This document shows positions 17,085 to 26,623 of a DNA stretch of 64,000 nt, piece by piece. Source of the DNA: Mycobacterium asiaticum (lineage in GTDB: Bacteria > Actinomycetota > Actinomycetes > Mycobacteriales > Mycobacteriaceae). Below the pieces are notes generated by a model. The model had not been told where the DNA came from. It made no database searches and saw only the letters and a list, made by a program, of their open reading frames with translations. Location: positions 1 to 64,000 of the forward strand of contig NZ_LZLS01000214.1 of the NCBI RefSeq assembly GCF_001673365.1, in the 5' to 3' direction. A program made the position numbers and the translations under genes. Position 1 is the first letter of the stretch; every line of letters begins with the position of its first letter.

Positions 17085-17966
17085 GTGTCCCAAAAGATCC
17101 ACGGCATCATCGCCTACCCGATCACCCCATTCACCGCTGACACGACGGGGATCGACACCGAGCGCCTACACGCGCTCGTCGATCGGCTGGTCCGGTCCGG
17201 GGTGCACGCGATCGCGCCGCTGGGCAGCACCGGCGAACTGGCCTACCTGGACGAGACCGAATTCGACACCGTCGTCGACACCACCATGGCCGCGGTCGAC
17301 GGACGGGTACCGGTGGTCGTCGGCGTATCGGATCTGACCACCGCCAAGACAATCCGGCGAGCCCAATACGCCGAGCAGGCCGGAGCTGAGGCGGTCATGA
17401 TCCTGCCCGTGTCCTACTGGAAGCTGACCGATCGCGAGATCGCCCAGCACTATCGCAGCATTGGGGAATCCATCGGCATCCCGATCATGGCCTACAACAA
17501 CCCGGCCACCAGTGGTGTGGACATGAGCCCCGAACTGCTGGTCACCATGTTCGACAACATCGACAACGTCACGATGGTCAAGGAGTCCACCGGCGACCTG
17601 AACCGGATGCGGCGCATCGCCGAACTCAGTGACGGCCAGTTGCCCTACTACAACGGCAGCAATCCGTTGGTGCTCGATGCGTTGAAGGTTGGCGCCTCCG
17701 GATGGTGCACGGCCGCACCGAATTTGCGGCCACAGCCGTGCATCGACCTGTACAACGCGGTGCGCGCCGACGATCTCGAAAAAGCGCAAATTCTCTACGA
17801 CGACCTCAAGCCGCTGTTGCAGTTCATCGTCGCGGGCGGACTGCCTACGACCGTGAAGGCTGGACTCGACCTACTCGGCTTCCCGGTCGGCGATCCGCGG
17901 GCGCCGCTGCTGGCCCTGGACGAGCACGGCCGAACCGAACTGCGGGGCCTGCTGACCGGCGCGTGA
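17085..17966 (+). CDS. DHDPS/N-acetylneuraminate lyase-family pyruvate aldolase or dehydratase
   Basis: 293 aa, GTG start. Schiff-base lysine in VKESTGD (about residue 165), catalytic tyrosine in AYNNP (about 138) and the substrate motif GSTGEL (about 47-52) are present. True dihydrodipicolinate synthases have YNVPxRT, with the Arg that binds aspartate semialdehyde; here the segment is YNNPATS. So this is probably not DapA but a catabolic aldolase or dehydratase acting on a 2-keto acid. It forms an operon with the class II aldolase gene under the XRE-cupin operator. Confidence 0.85.
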   Translation: MSQKIHGIIAYPITPFTADTTGIDTERLHALVDRLVRSGVHAIAPLGSTGELAYLDETEFDTVVDTTMAAVDGRVPVVVGVSDLTTAKTIRRAQYAEQAGAEAVMILPVSYWKLTDREIAQHYRSIGESIGIPIMAYNNPATSGVDMSPELLVTMFDNIDNVTMVKESTGDLNRMRRIAELSDGQLPYYNGSNPLVLDALKVGASGWCTAAPNLRPQPCIDLYNAVRADDLEKAQILYDDLKPLLQFIVAGGLPTTVKAGLDLLGFPVGDPRAPLLALDEHGRTELRGLLTGA

Positions 17967-17969
17967 GTC

Positions 17970-18851
17970 CTACCCCAGATCGTTGGTCTTGAATGTGTCG
18001 CACTTGTTCGGCTCGCCGGTCGAGTATCCGACGGTGAACCACTTCTGGCGTTGCGTCGACGATCCGTGCGTCCAGGATTCCGGGTTGGTCCGGCCGGTCA
18101 CTTGCTGCTGGATGCGGTCGTCACCGACCGAAGCCGCCGCCGACAGGGCATCCTGAATGTCCTTGTCGGTCAACGGCTGAAGGAACGGCGCACCGGTGCT
18201 GTCCTGCTTCACCGTCGACGCGTAATGCGCCCACACCCCGGCGTAGCAGTCGGCCTGTAGCTCGGTGCGCACACCGGTTCCGGTGGCTCCTTGGGCCCCC
18301 GACTGGCCCCCGCGCAGCACCCCGAGCAGATTCTGCACATGGTGGCCGTATTCGTGGGCCACCACGTATTCCTCCGCGAAAGGCCCTCCGCTGGAACCGA
18401 ATTGAGTTACCAGCACCTGGAAGAAATCGGTGTCGAAATAGGCCGTCTTGTCCGCCGGGCAGTAGAACGGCCCGACATCGCTACTGGCCGGCCCGCATCC
18501 CGTGCTGACCTGCCCGCTGAACAGCCGCAGGCGCGGACGCGTGTAGTTGGTCATCAACTGCTTCCAAACCGCGTCCAGTGAGTTGCTGGTGGCGACCACG
18601 CGACACTGCACGTACTTGTTGGCATCGGCACCGGTCTTGCACCTGCTCAAGTCGAAACCGGGTGCCACGTCGTCGCTGGCCTCGACCGGCTGCTGGCTGA
18701 TCACGCCACCAGGGTCGACGCCGAGCAACATTGCCACCACCACGATCAGCAACCCGCCGATGCCGCCACCGATAGCGATCCGGCCCATCCCGCCACCGCC
18801 GGACGACGACGCGCTGCTGGTGTCGATCTGCATACCCTCGTTGAAGGTCAT
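17970..18851 (-). CDS. Membrane-anchored neutral zinc metallopeptidase (Rv2575 orthologue, YpfJ-type)
   Basis: 293 aa from ATG 18851 (MTFNEGMQ). A Ser/Gly-rich cytoplasmic N-terminus is followed by one membrane segment (about 25-45). The extracytoplasmic peptidase domain has the HExxH zinc motif HEYGHH and downstream ELQADCYAGVWAH, typical of the family; the third ligand is likely in that second block. Substrates are unknown. It converges on the aldolase operon with 3 bp between stop codons. Confidence 0.87.
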   Translation of the reverse strand: MTFNEGMQIDTSSASSSGGGGMGRIAIGGGIGGLLIVVVAMLLGVDPGGVISQQPVEASDDVAPGFDLSRCKTGADANKYVQCRVVATSNSLDAVWKQLMTNYTRPRLRLFSGQVSTGCGPASSDVGPFYCPADKTAYFDTDFFQVLVTQFGSSGGPFAEEYVVAHEYGHHVQNLLGVLRGGQSGAQGATGTGVRTELQADCYAGVWAHYASTVKQDSTGAPFLQPLTDKDIQDALSAAASVGDDRIQQQVTGRTNPESWTHGSSTQRQKWFTVGYSTGEPNKCDTFKTNDLG

Positions 18852-18883
18852 CGCATGCTCCCCATTCTCACGGCGAACCCAGC

Positions 18884-19387
18884 CTATCCCTGCGGGGCAG
18901 AAGCGAATCGGGTGTCGGTGTAGGTGCGCAGATTGCGCAGGAATCGCCGCAGCGCCATGTTCAGTACCGGCCCGAACAACACCATGCCAAGCCCGGCGCC
19001 GCGGGCCGGTTTCTGGGCCATCGTCCAGGTCAGCCGGCACCCGCCCGGGATAACCTCGACACGATAGTCTTCGGCAAACGCCGCGACAGCCTTCGTCGAG
19101 CACTCGTTGAACCGAAAAGCCATGTGCGTGAACGGTTCCCAGGCGATGAATTCTTCGTCGCCGACGATTCCGCCTCGCATCTCCACGATGCGGGTGGTGC
19201 CCACCGCGCGGGGCTCGGGGCTGGTCCAGGTCACCTTGGTGATCACTTTCGCCCACCGTGGCCAGGACTCGGCGTCACCGAGTACTTCGAACAACTGCTC
19301 GGGCGTGATGGCCAAATCGACGCTGTTGCGGAAGCGGTACGGCGCGTTCTCGACGAAGCTCAGATCGATGCGTTCGCAAGGGTGCAT
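18884..19387 (-). CDS. SRPBCC (polyketide cyclase/START-like) protein (Rv2574 orthologue)
   Basis: 167 aa from ATG 19387. The pattern SVDLAITPEQLFEVLGDAES, with a central FIAWEPFTHMAFRF strand and a C-terminal helix, fits the ligand-binding SRPBCC fold. The pocket probably holds a hydrophobic ligand; no catalytic residues can be named. It lies between the metallopeptidase (32-bp gap) and a reductase gene on the same strand, the order seen in Mtb. Confidence 0.82.
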   Translation of the reverse strand: MHPCERIDLSFVENAPYRFRNSVDLAITPEQLFEVLGDAESWPRWAKVITKVTWTSPEPRAVGTTRIVEMRGGIVGDEEFIAWEPFTHMAFRFNECSTKAVAAFAEDYRVEVIPGGCRLTWTMAQKPARGAGLGMVLFGPVLNMALRRFLRNLRTYTDTRFASAPQG

Positions 19388-19390
19388 GGC

Positions 19391-19441
19391 TAACCCTAAT
19401 TGGGGCCCTAATTGGGGCCCTAATTGGGGCCCTAACCGGGG
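19391..19441. repeat. 12-bp tandem repeat between two genes
   Basis: The unit CTAATTGGGGCC is repeated three times, followed by a diverged fourth copy (CTAACCGGGGCC). The array fills the gap between the reductase stop and the SRPBCC start. The diverged unit supplies the reductase's own stop codon (TAG, minus strand 19434-19432). Each further unit carries another TAG. Confidence 0.9.
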
Positions 19442-20322
19442 CCTTCGCTCGCGGCCGCCAGCAGCGGCACGATCACATCGCTGATCGGGGTCGGCAGGCC
19501 ATGCGCTCTGGCCTTGCGAATGATGACGCCGTTGCGCAGGTCCCATTCCAAGCGCCGGTGCTGCTCGCGGTCGGCCAGGATCGAGGTGCCCATGTCCTCG
19601 GGAACCGCCCGGAAAGAGTCCACCATCGCATCGACGACGTCCGCATCGAGCTGGGCGCCCTCGGCGCGGGCCACGGCCAGGCACTCCGCGACATAACGTC
19701 GGGAGAGTTCGGCGACGTCGTCGCGGCGGAACATGCCGGATCGTCGCCCGGTCAGCACCATCAACCCGGCCAGGGCATTGACCAGCAGCTTGCGCCAATT
19801 CACGGTGACGAAGTCCGGATCGCAGTCCACCCGGCAGCCGGCCGCGCGCAGCATCTCGGCCAACATCTCGGCCGCGGACCCGCTGGGCAGCACCAGGGCC
19901 GCCTGCCCGCGCAGTCGCACCCACCCCTGCGGCTGGGTCTCCGCCGAGAACCAGACGCTGCCGGGAATGACGGTCGAATCCGGACACAGTGGTTGCACCT
20001 GCTCGACCTGCTCGACTCCGTTCTGCAGGACGCACACCACTGTGCGCTCGTCGCACAGCCGCGCCAACCAGCCTGCCGCCGCGTCGTTCTGGGTTGATTT
20101 GACTGCCAGGATCAGCACATCCACCGGGCCGTCAACCGCCGACGGGTCGGTGTGTACGGGACCGGGCACCACAATTCGTTCCCCGTCGTCGGGACGCAGT
20201 TCGACGGCATCCCGCGGCCGGTGTCCGCACAGCAGCACCCGGTGCCCGGCGGCGTGCAACAGCGCGGCAATCGTCGTACCGACCGCGCCAGGACCCACCA
20301 GGGCGGTGTTGGTTGTGTGCAT
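19432..20322 (-). CDS. Ketopantoate reductase-family protein (Rv2573 orthologue)
   Basis: 296 aa. The N-terminal Rossmann domain has the dinucleotide motif GPGAVGTT (residues 10-17). The C-terminal helical domain carries the family lysine in [13 protein letters not shown], and NDA around residue 80 is also typical. The family reduces 2-ketopantoate to pantoate with NADPH for pantothenate synthesis, but Mtb has more than one homologue, so a different 2-keto substrate is possible. Divergent from aspS across a short 44-bp spacer. Confidence 0.85.
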   Translation of the reverse strand: MHTTNTALVGPGAVGTTIAALLHAAGHRVLLCGHRPRDAVELRPDDGERIVVPGPVHTDPSAVDGPVDVLILAVKSTQNDAAAGWLARLCDERTVVCVLQNGVEQVEQVQPLCPDSTVIPGSVWFSAETQPQGWVRLRGQAALVLPSGSAAEMLAEMLRAAGCRVDCDPDFVTVNWRKLLVNALAGLMVLTGRRSGMFRRDDVAELSRRYVAECLAVARAEGAQLDADVVDAMVDSFRAVPEDMGTSILADREQHRRLEWDLRNGVIIRKARAHGLPTPISDVIVPLLAAASEGPG

Positions 20323-20366
20323 TCTTTAGACTGAGCAGTCATTCCGCCCGGTGTAAAGGAGTATTT

Positions 20367-22142
20367 GTGCTGCGCAGCCACGCCGCAGGTTCGCTACGGG
20401 ATGGCGATGCCGGGCAGCAGGTGACCCTCGCGGGCTGGGTGGCGCGCCGCCGCGACCACGGCGGCGTCATCTTCATCGACCTGCGCGACGCATCGGGGGT
20501 CAGCCAGGTGGTATTCCGCGACCCACAGGTGCTGGCCCAGGCGCACCGGTTGCGCTCGGAGTTCTGCGTCGCGGTCACCGGCGTCGTGGAAATCCGCCCG
20601 GAAGGCAACGCGAACCCCGAAATTCCCACCGGTGACATCGAGGTCAACGCCACCTCGCTGACCGTGCTCGGCGAATCCGCGCCGCTGCCGTTCCAGCTCG
20701 ACGAGCCGGCGGGGGAGGAGCTGCGGCTGAAGTACCGCTACCTCGACCTGCGCCGTGACGAGCCGGCCGCGGCAATTCGGTTGCGCTCCAAGGTGAATGC
20801 CGCCGCCCGCGAAGTGCTGGCGCGGCACGACTTCGTCGAGATCGAGACGCCGACGATCACTCGTTCGACACCGGAGGGGGCGCGCGACTTCCTGGTGCCG
20901 GCCCGGCTGCGTCCCGGAACGTTCTACGCGCTGCCGCAGAGCCCGCAGCTGTTCAAGCAGCTGCTGATGGTGGCCGGGATGGAGCGCTACTACCAGATCG
21001 CGCGCTGCTATCGCGACGAGGACTTCCGCGCCGACCGCCAGCCCGAATTCACCCAACTCGACATGGAGCTGAGCTTCGTCGACGTCGAGGACGTCATCGC
21101 GATCAGCGAGGAGATCCTGGCCGCGCTGTGGGCGCTGATCGGGTACCAGATTCCCGCGCCGATCCCGCGGATGACCTACGCCGACGCCATGCGCCGCTTC
21201 GGTTCGGACAAACCCGACCTGCGGTTCGGCCTGGAGCTCGTCGAGTCCACAGAGTTCTTCTCCGACACCACATTCCGGGTGTTCCAGGCGCCCTATGTCG
21301 GTGCGGTGGTGATGCCCGGCGGCGCCTCCCAGCCGCGCCGCACCTTGGACGGCTGGCAGGAATGGGCCAAACAGCGCGGACACCGCGGGCTGGCCTACGT
21401 CTTGGTCGGCGAGGACGGCACGTTGGGCGGGCCGGTCGCCAAGAACCTGTCCGACACCGAGCGCGACGGGCTGGCCGCGCACGTCGGCGCCAAGCCGGGG
21501 GACTGCATCTTCTTTTCGGCCGGCCCGGTCAAAGCCTCCCGCGCGCTGCTCGGCGCGGCACGCATTGAAGTCGCCCATCGGCTCGGCCTGATCGACCCGG
21601 ACGCTTGGGCGTTCGTCTGGGTGGTCGACCCGCCGCTGTTCGAGCCCGCCGAAGACGCCACCGCCTCCGGCGACGTCGCGGTCGGCTCTGGGGCGTGGAC
21701 CGCTGTGCACCACGCGTTCACCTCGCCCAAGCCCGGGCACGCGGACAGCCTCGAATCCGACCCCGGCGCGGTGTTGGCCGACGCCTACGACATCGTGTGC
21801 AACGGCAACGAGATCGGCGGCGGCTCGATTCGTATCCACCGCCGCGACATTCAGGAACGGGTGTTCGCCGTGATGGGGCTGGGCGCGGACGAGGCCCAAG
21901 AGAAATTCGGATTCCTGTTGGAAGCCTTCACATTCGGCGCCCCGCCACACGGCGGGATCGCGTTCGGTTGGGACCGGATCAACGCGCTGCTGTCCGGCGT
22001 CGACTCGATCCGGGAGGTGATCGCGTTCCCCAAGACCGGCGGCGGCGTGGACCCGCTGACCGACGCGCCGGCGCCGATTACCGCCCAGCAGCGCAAGGAG
22101 TCGGGAATAGACGCCAAACCCAAGGCGGTTGACGGGGCATAA
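20367..22142 (+). CDS. aspS: Aspartyl-tRNA synthetase (probably non-discriminating)
   Basis: 591 aa from GTG 20367 ([11 protein letters not shown]) with AAAGGA upstream. OB-fold anticodon domain comes first (about 1-110), then the class II catalytic core: [10 protein letters not shown], motif 2 [19 protein letters not shown], the bacterial GAD insertion (about 280-420), and motif 3 [15 protein letters not shown]. Mycobacteria lack AsnRS, so this enzyme is expected to charge both tRNA-Asp and tRNA-Asn, with GatCAB correcting the latter; that is known biology, not visible here. Confidence 0.97.
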   Translation: MLRSHAAGSLRDGDAGQQVTLAGWVARRRDHGGVIFIDLRDASGVSQVVFRDPQVLAQAHRLRSEFCVAVTGVVEIRPEGNANPEIPTGDIEVNATSLTVLGESAPLPFQLDEPAGEELRLKYRYLDLRRDEPAAAIRLRSKVNAAAREVLARHDFVEIETPTITRSTPEGARDFLVPARLRPGTFYALPQSPQLFKQLLMVAGMERYYQIARCYRDEDFRADRQPEFTQLDMELSFVDVEDVIAISEEILAALWALIGYQIPAPIPRMTYADAMRRFGSDKPDLRFGLELVESTEFFSDTTFRVFQAPYVGAVVMPGGASQPRRTLDGWQEWAKQRGHRGLAYVLVGEDGTLGGPVAKNLSDTERDGLAAHVGAKPGDCIFFSAGPVKASRALLGAARIEVAHRLGLIDPDAWAFVWVVDPPLFEPAEDATASGDVAVGSGAWTAVHHAFTSPKPGHADSLESDPGAVLADAYDIVCNGNEIGGGSIRIHRRDIQERVFAVMGLGADEAQEKFGFLLEAFTFGAPPHGGIAFGWDRINALLSGVDSIREVIAFPKTGGGVDPLTDAPAPITAQQRKESGIDAKPKAVDGA

Positions 22143-22195
22143 CCCCCGCGCCGGCTTAGCCGTCGCCCCGATGACGCAGAACGAGGAGCGGCGCA

Positions 22196-22627
22196 ATGTC
22201 CCAAATGCCGGACACCGAGACGATCAAGTCTTTCAATCAGCAAATCGCCGAAGAGTTCCGCGCGAACGAGGGCAAGGTCGGCGGTCAGTTCCAGAACTCC
22301 GACATTCTGCTGCTGACCACGACCGGAGCCAAGTCGGGCCAGCCCCGCCTGTCGCCGCTGGCCTACTTGCGCATCGACGGCAAGCTCATCATCATCGGAT
22401 CCTTCGCCGGCGCCGACGTCAATCCGGCCTGGGTGCACAACCTGCGCGCCAACCCGGCGGCGCACATCGAAGTCGGAACCGACGCCTTCGACGTCACCGC
22501 GCGGGAATTGCCCCCGGCGGAACGCGACGAGATATTTCCGAAGGTCACCGCCGCAGCGCCCGGCTTTGCCGAATACCAGGCCAAGACCAGCCGAATCATT
22601 CCCCTGTTCGAGTTGCAGCGGATTTAG
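22196..22627 (+). CDS. Deazaflavin (F420)-dependent nitroreductase-family protein
   Basis: 143 aa, ATG with GAGGAGCGG upstream. The split-beta-barrel Ddn-like family signature is visible: LLTTTGAKSGQPRLSPLAYL, followed by NPAWVHNLRANPAAHIEVG. These proteins bind F420 and reduce quinones or other small molecules, often at the membrane. The gene stands alone between aspS and the FUSC genes; its substrate is unknown. Confidence 0.87.
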   Translation: MSQMPDTETIKSFNQQIAEEFRANEGKVGGQFQNSDILLLTTTGAKSGQPRLSPLAYLRIDGKLIIIGSFAGADVNPAWVHNLRANPAAHIEVGTDAFDVTARELPPAERDEIFPKVTAAAPGFAEYQAKTSRIIPLFELQRI

Positions 22628-22696
22628 CGGGCCGTTCGGGGCCGAACTTCGGCGCGCGTCTCCGCGTGGGCGCGGTCTCTGCGGTAAGTAAGCCAA

Positions 22697-23734
22697 ATGG
22701 CTACTTCGCTGGTTTCCAGGACCGCCGAGCACGGTACCGCCGCTTTCCGTCGGCTCCGCAGCGTGCTGTTTCCGATCGCGCAGACGGCGACCGCTTCCGG
22801 CCTCGCCTGGTACCTGGCTCACGACGTGGTCGGGCACCATCACCCGTTCTTCGCGCCGGTGGCCGCGGCGGTCTGCCTGTCGGCCAGCAACGTGTTGCGA
22901 ACCCAACGCGCCGTTCAGATGATCATCGGCGTCACGTTCGGGATCGTGCTGGGTGCGGCGGTACAGACGGTGCTGGGCACCGGAGCGATCGCCATCGCGG
23001 TCGCGGTGCTCATCTCGTTGTCCGGTGCGGTGTTGATCGGACAGGGCTACATCGCACAGGGTCTGATGTTCTTTAACCAAATCACCGTCTCTGCGACCCT
23101 CGTCATCACGGTGTCCCGCAGCGGCGACATCGTCGAGCGTCTGCAAGACACGCTGATCGGCGGTGGTCTGGCGATCGCCTTCGCCGCCCTGCTGTTCCCA
23201 GGCGACCCGCTGAAGGTACTGCGCAACGCTCGGCGCAACGTACTGGCCGCCGTACACGACGTGCTCGTGCACTGCGCCGAAGTGGTCGGCGGCCGCGCCC
23301 CGGCACCCGACTGGCCGTTGCCGGACGTCGAGCGGGTGAACCAGCAGTTGGCGCTGCTCATGCAGGCCCGGATATCGGCGAAGCAGACGTTGGCCGCGCC
23401 GCGGCGGTGGGGCGTACGCGACCGAGCGGTAGCGGCGGACCGGCAAACCGTGCATGTGGCGGTTCTCGCCGGATCGTCGCTGCATCTGGCCCGGGTCGTC
23501 ACCACCGCCGCCGCGGACGGTCCCCAGGCCGTACGCGCAGCCACCGACGAGTTGGTCGCCGGCGTTGCGCTCGCCGACGCGGATCCCGCCGCCGCGGCCG
23601 CACATGTGGCAGCCGCCCGCCGTGAAGCATCCGCTCTGGCAACCGCCGCCCGCACCGGCCGAGATTGGGCGCTGGTCGAAGGGGTACAGACGTGCCTCGA
23701 AGACTTGCAACAGGTCATCCACCTCGCGCAGTGA
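22697..23734 (+). CDS. FUSC-family inner-membrane protein, first of a tandem pair (Rv2571c-like)
   Basis: 345 aa. The N-terminal half contains about five or six hydrophobic segments (residues 25-175), with the shared block GLAWYLAHDVVGHHHPFFAPVAAAVCLSAS written here across residues 33-62. The C-terminal half is soluble, Ala/Arg-rich and helical. The fold resembles aromatic acid exporters of the FUSC superfamily. Nothing indicates a specific substrate. The next gene is a close paralogue. Confidence 0.82.
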   Translation: MATSLVSRTAEHGTAAFRRLRSVLFPIAQTATASGLAWYLAHDVVGHHHPFFAPVAAAVCLSASNVLRTQRAVQMIIGVTFGIVLGAAVQTVLGTGAIAIAVAVLISLSGAVLIGQGYIAQGLMFFNQITVSATLVITVSRSGDIVERLQDTLIGGGLAIAFAALLFPGDPLKVLRNARRNVLAAVHDVLVHCAEVVGGRAPAPDWPLPDVERVNQQLALLMQARISAKQTLAAPRRWGVRDRAVAADRQTVHVAVLAGSSLHLARVVTTAAADGPQAVRAATDELVAGVALADADPAAAAAHVAAARREASALATAARTGRDWALVEGVQTCLEDLQQVIHLAQ

Positions 23735-23772
23735 CGCCGCTCGGCGTCTTAGAAGGCGGCTTAGATGGGTGG

Positions 23773-24825
23773 ATGAGCACTTTGCTGCGGAATCGACTGG
23801 CCGATGGCGGCCACGCGGCCACCCATCGGTTGCGGGCCGCGCTGTGGCCCATTGTGCAGACCTCGGTCGCCGCAGGCACGGCGTGGTATCTCACCCACGA
23901 CGTCTTGCACCACCCCCAACCGTTCTTTGCGCCGATCGCCGCCGTGGTGTGCATGTCGGCGTCCAACGTGCTGCGCGCGCGTCGGGCCGGGCAGATGATC
24001 GTCGGGGTCACCCTGGGGATCGTGCTCGGTGCGGGCGTCCAGGAGCTGCTGGGCACCGGCGGGGTGGCGTTCGGGGTGGCAGTCTTCGTGGCTTTGGGTG
24101 TCGCGGTGCTGATTGGAACCGGCTTCATCGCCCAGGGCTTGATGTTCGTCAACCAGACCGCCGTATCGGCGACTCTGGTACTGGCTTTCGCGCACAGCGC
24201 AGGGATGGTCGGTGAACGCCTCTTCGACGCCTTGGTCGGGGGAGGGCTGGCATTCGCGTTCAGCATCCTGTTATTTCCGGCAAACCCGGTGAAGGTGCTG
24301 CTCACCGCGCGCGCGGGAGTGCTGCGGGCTCTGCATGACACGCTCGAGGAGATCGAACAGGTTTTGAGCGATCCGCAGCGTGCCGCTCCGGAATGGCCGC
24401 TGGCCTGCGTCGACCGGTTACACAACCAATTGGGCGCACTCACCGAGGCCCGCAGCACGGCTCGGCTGATCGTTCGCCGAGCCCCGCTGCGCCTGACGAT
24501 GCGTCCGAGGATCGACTCGGTGGACCAGCAAGCGGCCCGATTAGGTCTGTTGGCCAGCGCCGTGCTGCAACTCGCACGAAGCATCATCCCGCCCGTTGAC
24601 GAGGGGCAGGTAGAGCCGTTGCGTGCCGCGGTAGCCGACTTGGTTCAGGCCACCTCCGCCGCGGACCTCAGCACCGAGGAGGCCTGCGGGCACACCGCGG
24701 CGGCCCGCGAACATGCGGCCGACCTGGAATCGGGCGCCCGCACCCGACGCGATGCGCTGCTGGCCGACATCGTGCGCAGTTGCATCGACGACCTGCAGGC
24801 CGTGATCGACTGCCCCCGGCACTGA
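23773..24825 (+). CDS. FUSC-family inner-membrane protein, second of a tandem pair (Rv2571c-like)
   Basis: 350 aa from ATG 23773 (MSTLLRNRL). An in-frame GTG at 23731 overlaps the TGA of the upstream paralogue and would couple the two; I prefer the ATG because the product then starts like the paralogue. The sequence tracks the first copy throughout: AWYLTHDVLHHPQPFFAP, then a five- to six-helix membrane half and a soluble helical half. Mtb has one gene of this family here (Rv2571c). Confidence 0.8.
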   Translation: MSTLLRNRLADGGHAATHRLRAALWPIVQTSVAAGTAWYLTHDVLHHPQPFFAPIAAVVCMSASNVLRARRAGQMIVGVTLGIVLGAGVQELLGTGGVAFGVAVFVALGVAVLIGTGFIAQGLMFVNQTAVSATLVLAFAHSAGMVGERLFDALVGGGLAFAFSILLFPANPVKVLLTARAGVLRALHDTLEEIEQVLSDPQRAAPEWPLACVDRLHNQLGALTEARSTARLIVRRAPLRLTMRPRIDSVDQQAARLGLLASAVLQLARSIIPPVDEGQVEPLRAAVADLVQATSAADLSTEEACGHTAAAREHAADLESGARTRRDALLADIVRSCIDDLQAVIDCPRH

Positions 24826-24829
24826 ACGT

Positions 24830-25231
24830 TCATTGCGAGTTGGCGAGAAACTCCTTGACCAGGCGCTTCGGCGCTTGGACCAGCCAAGCCTCGATGATCA
24901 GGTCTTCGAGGTCATGCACGCTGATGTTGGCCAGTTTCACCAGTACCGCGGCATAGCCATCAAAGTGCGGGGTGGTGAAATACACCTCTGGCTCGTCTGC
25001 GACCAGCGCGAATTTGACTCCCTCGTCGGACACCCGGACACCGAGAATGTCACCGCTGGGCGGCTCCAAACCGGCCTCCCAACTAGCCTTTGTCAACGCC
25101 TCGCGGTCGGAGGCGCGCAGCGGTCGCTCCCACGCCATCAGCTTCTTTCCGACCCGCCAGTCCCGCGGTGCCTGCTCGATGGTCAGCGGCAGCTCCCCGG
25201 CAATGCGGGCGACATCGTCCCAGGTGGCCAC
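24830..25231 (-). CDS. MmcQ/YjbR-family small DNA-binding-like protein (Rv2570 orthologue)
   Basis: 133 aa. Family features: DDVARIAGELP at the start, the ADEPEVYFTTPHFDGYAAVL central block, and a C-terminal helix LEDLIIEAWLVQAPKRLVKEF. The fold resembles a double-wing (CyaY-like) DNA-binding domain; function is not established. Convergent with the FUSC pair. Confidence 0.82.
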   Translation of the reverse strand: MATWDDVARIAGELPLTIEQAPRDWRVGKKLMAWERPLRASDREALTKASWEAGLEPPSGDILGVRVSDEGVKFALVADEPEVYFTTPHFDGYAAVLVKLANISVHDLEDLIIEAWLVQAPKRLVKEFLANSQ

Positions 25232-25281
25232 GTTTTGATTGTGCGCCGTGGCCGCCCGACTGCGGAAGATTTATCGGCGAA

Positions 25282-26520
25282 CTAGCCCAGTTGCGATAAC
25301 GGCGCCGCCTGACCGAGCCATGCCGACAGCTTCTCGTAGACCAACGGATGATTGAGCAGGTCGAAGTGGTTCAGACCGGTAAGGGTGAGCCCGTGGGCGT
25401 CCTCGAACGGGACTTGTCGGCGCCGACCGCGACCTGCCGCGCTCTTCGGGCGCACCAGATGGTCGCCGACCAACAGGCCCAGTGCGCGGGGCGCGGCGGT
25501 GGTCGAGACGAAGTGGTAGACCGCGTCGGGCAGGAACGGCACTTGCTGGCAGCGGTCCCGCAGGACCTCGTCCGGGTCACAGTCACGCCAGTCCTCGTCG
25601 AGCAATGCGCCGTACCGCAGGTCCTTCACTCCGGCGCTGCGGCTATTGAGAAAAGACGCCAGGCCGCGCGTTTCCGGCAACTTGGCCAGCGCCCACGATG
25701 CGGCGTTGACGCCCTTCTCCAGGTCAGCGCCAAGATGCGGCGAACCCAAGCACACCACGTGCCGCACGGCGCGGGTCCAGGGATGTTGCTGTTCGAGCCC
25801 GTAGTGGCAGGCGCTGCGCGCGACCAGCCCGCCCATCGAGTGGCCAACCAGGGCAACCTCTTCGACCGGCACCGGCCACAGCGCCTGCAGCCGGTTCAGC
25901 AGGTCTGCCAGCGCCTGTCCGTTCTGCGAGATGTGTAACCCGCTGTTGTAGCGCACAAAGACCGGTGTGAAGCCAAGATCCTTGCGCAGTCGTTTCCCAT
26001 AGGGGCGGAGCGTCTCTCCGGTCCGCGGCGGACGCCACCACGACCGTTCGGTCATGCACCAGCCGTGCGTGAACACCACGATGCGGCCGGTGTGCTTCGG
26101 GAACGCCTGTCTGATGGATTCGGCGTCCAGTGCCACCGGTTGTCCCTTGCGCCGGATCTGCATGCTCAGCGCGAAGCCGTTGTCGCGGCTGGTCAGCTCG
26201 TCGCCGTAGATCCCGTTGACCGCTGCAATCGCCGCCGCGATGCGCGGCCGCGCCTGGACCGTCTCGTCCTCGTCGTTGCTCATCGTTTCGGCGGCCAACG
26301 CGCCGGCGCCGTACAGCGAGCCTCGGACGGCGCCGTCGACCAGGCTGTAGATCGTCGATGCGGTGGCGTTGTGCACCACCTGCACGGGTTTGGCCGCCGG
26401 TCCTATCGAGTCGAAGACTCGACCGGCGATCCCGCGATGCAGGTCGCGGACCAGTCTGGTTGCGACGCGGGTGCCTTCGCCCGCGAGATCTGCCAGCGCT
26501 CGAATTTCGTGTCCCTGCAC
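25282..26520 (-). CDS. Alpha/beta hydrolase (putative esterase/lipase)
   Basis: 412 aa. After a helical N-terminal region of about 140 residues, the hydrolase core begins at GRIVVFTHGWC (oxyanion region). The nucleophile elbow is GHSMGG with Ser228. A probable catalytic His lies in GLTLTGLNHFDLLNHPLVY near the C-terminus. No signal peptide is evident. It resembles PGAP1-like or triacylglycerol lipase-like cytosolic hydrolases. Divergent from the transglutaminase gene across about 100 bp. Confidence 0.83.
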   Translation of the reverse strand: MQGHEIRALADLAGEGTRVATRLVRDLHRGIAGRVFDSIGPAAKPVQVVHNATASTIYSLVDGAVRGSLYGAGALAAETMSNDEDETVQARPRIAAAIAAVNGIYGDELTSRDNGFALSMQIRRKGQPVALDAESIRQAFPKHTGRIVVFTHGWCMTERSWWRPPRTGETLRPYGKRLRKDLGFTPVFVRYNSGLHISQNGQALADLLNRLQALWPVPVEEVALVGHSMGGLVARSACHYGLEQQHPWTRAVRHVVCLGSPHLGADLEKGVNAASWALAKLPETRGLASFLNSRSAGVKDLRYGALLDEDWRDCDPDEVLRDRCQQVPFLPDAVYHFVSTTAAPRALGLLVGDHLVRPKSAAGRGRRRQVPFEDAHGLTLTGLNHFDLLNHPLVYEKLSAWLGQAAPLSQLG

Positions 26521-26623
26521 GACTCAGCCCCCCTCGGTTGTTCTAGCTTTGACTCTGCATCCCGGGTGCACTAGTTCGAGACAAGCGTGCCCTCGGCGCA
26601 GAGTCAATTCGAAGAGGGAGTTC

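Noticed and set aside
17085-17966. Assignment as dapA (dihydrodipicolinate synthase)
   Set aside because: The YNVPxRT arginine is missing and the gene sits in a regulated aldolase cassette rather than with lysine genes.
19391-19441. CRISPR-like array
   Set aside because: Units are contiguous 12-mers without spacers; no cas genes in the window.
20394-22196. 600-codon minus-strand frame opposite aspS
   Set aside because: High-GC antisense shadow; composition is His/Arg/Val-rich without domains, while aspS is unmistakable on the plus strand.
21851-23722. 623-codon minus-strand frame across aspS and the FUSC gene
   Set aside because: Spans several real genes antisense and has no motif; typical of GC-rich DNA.
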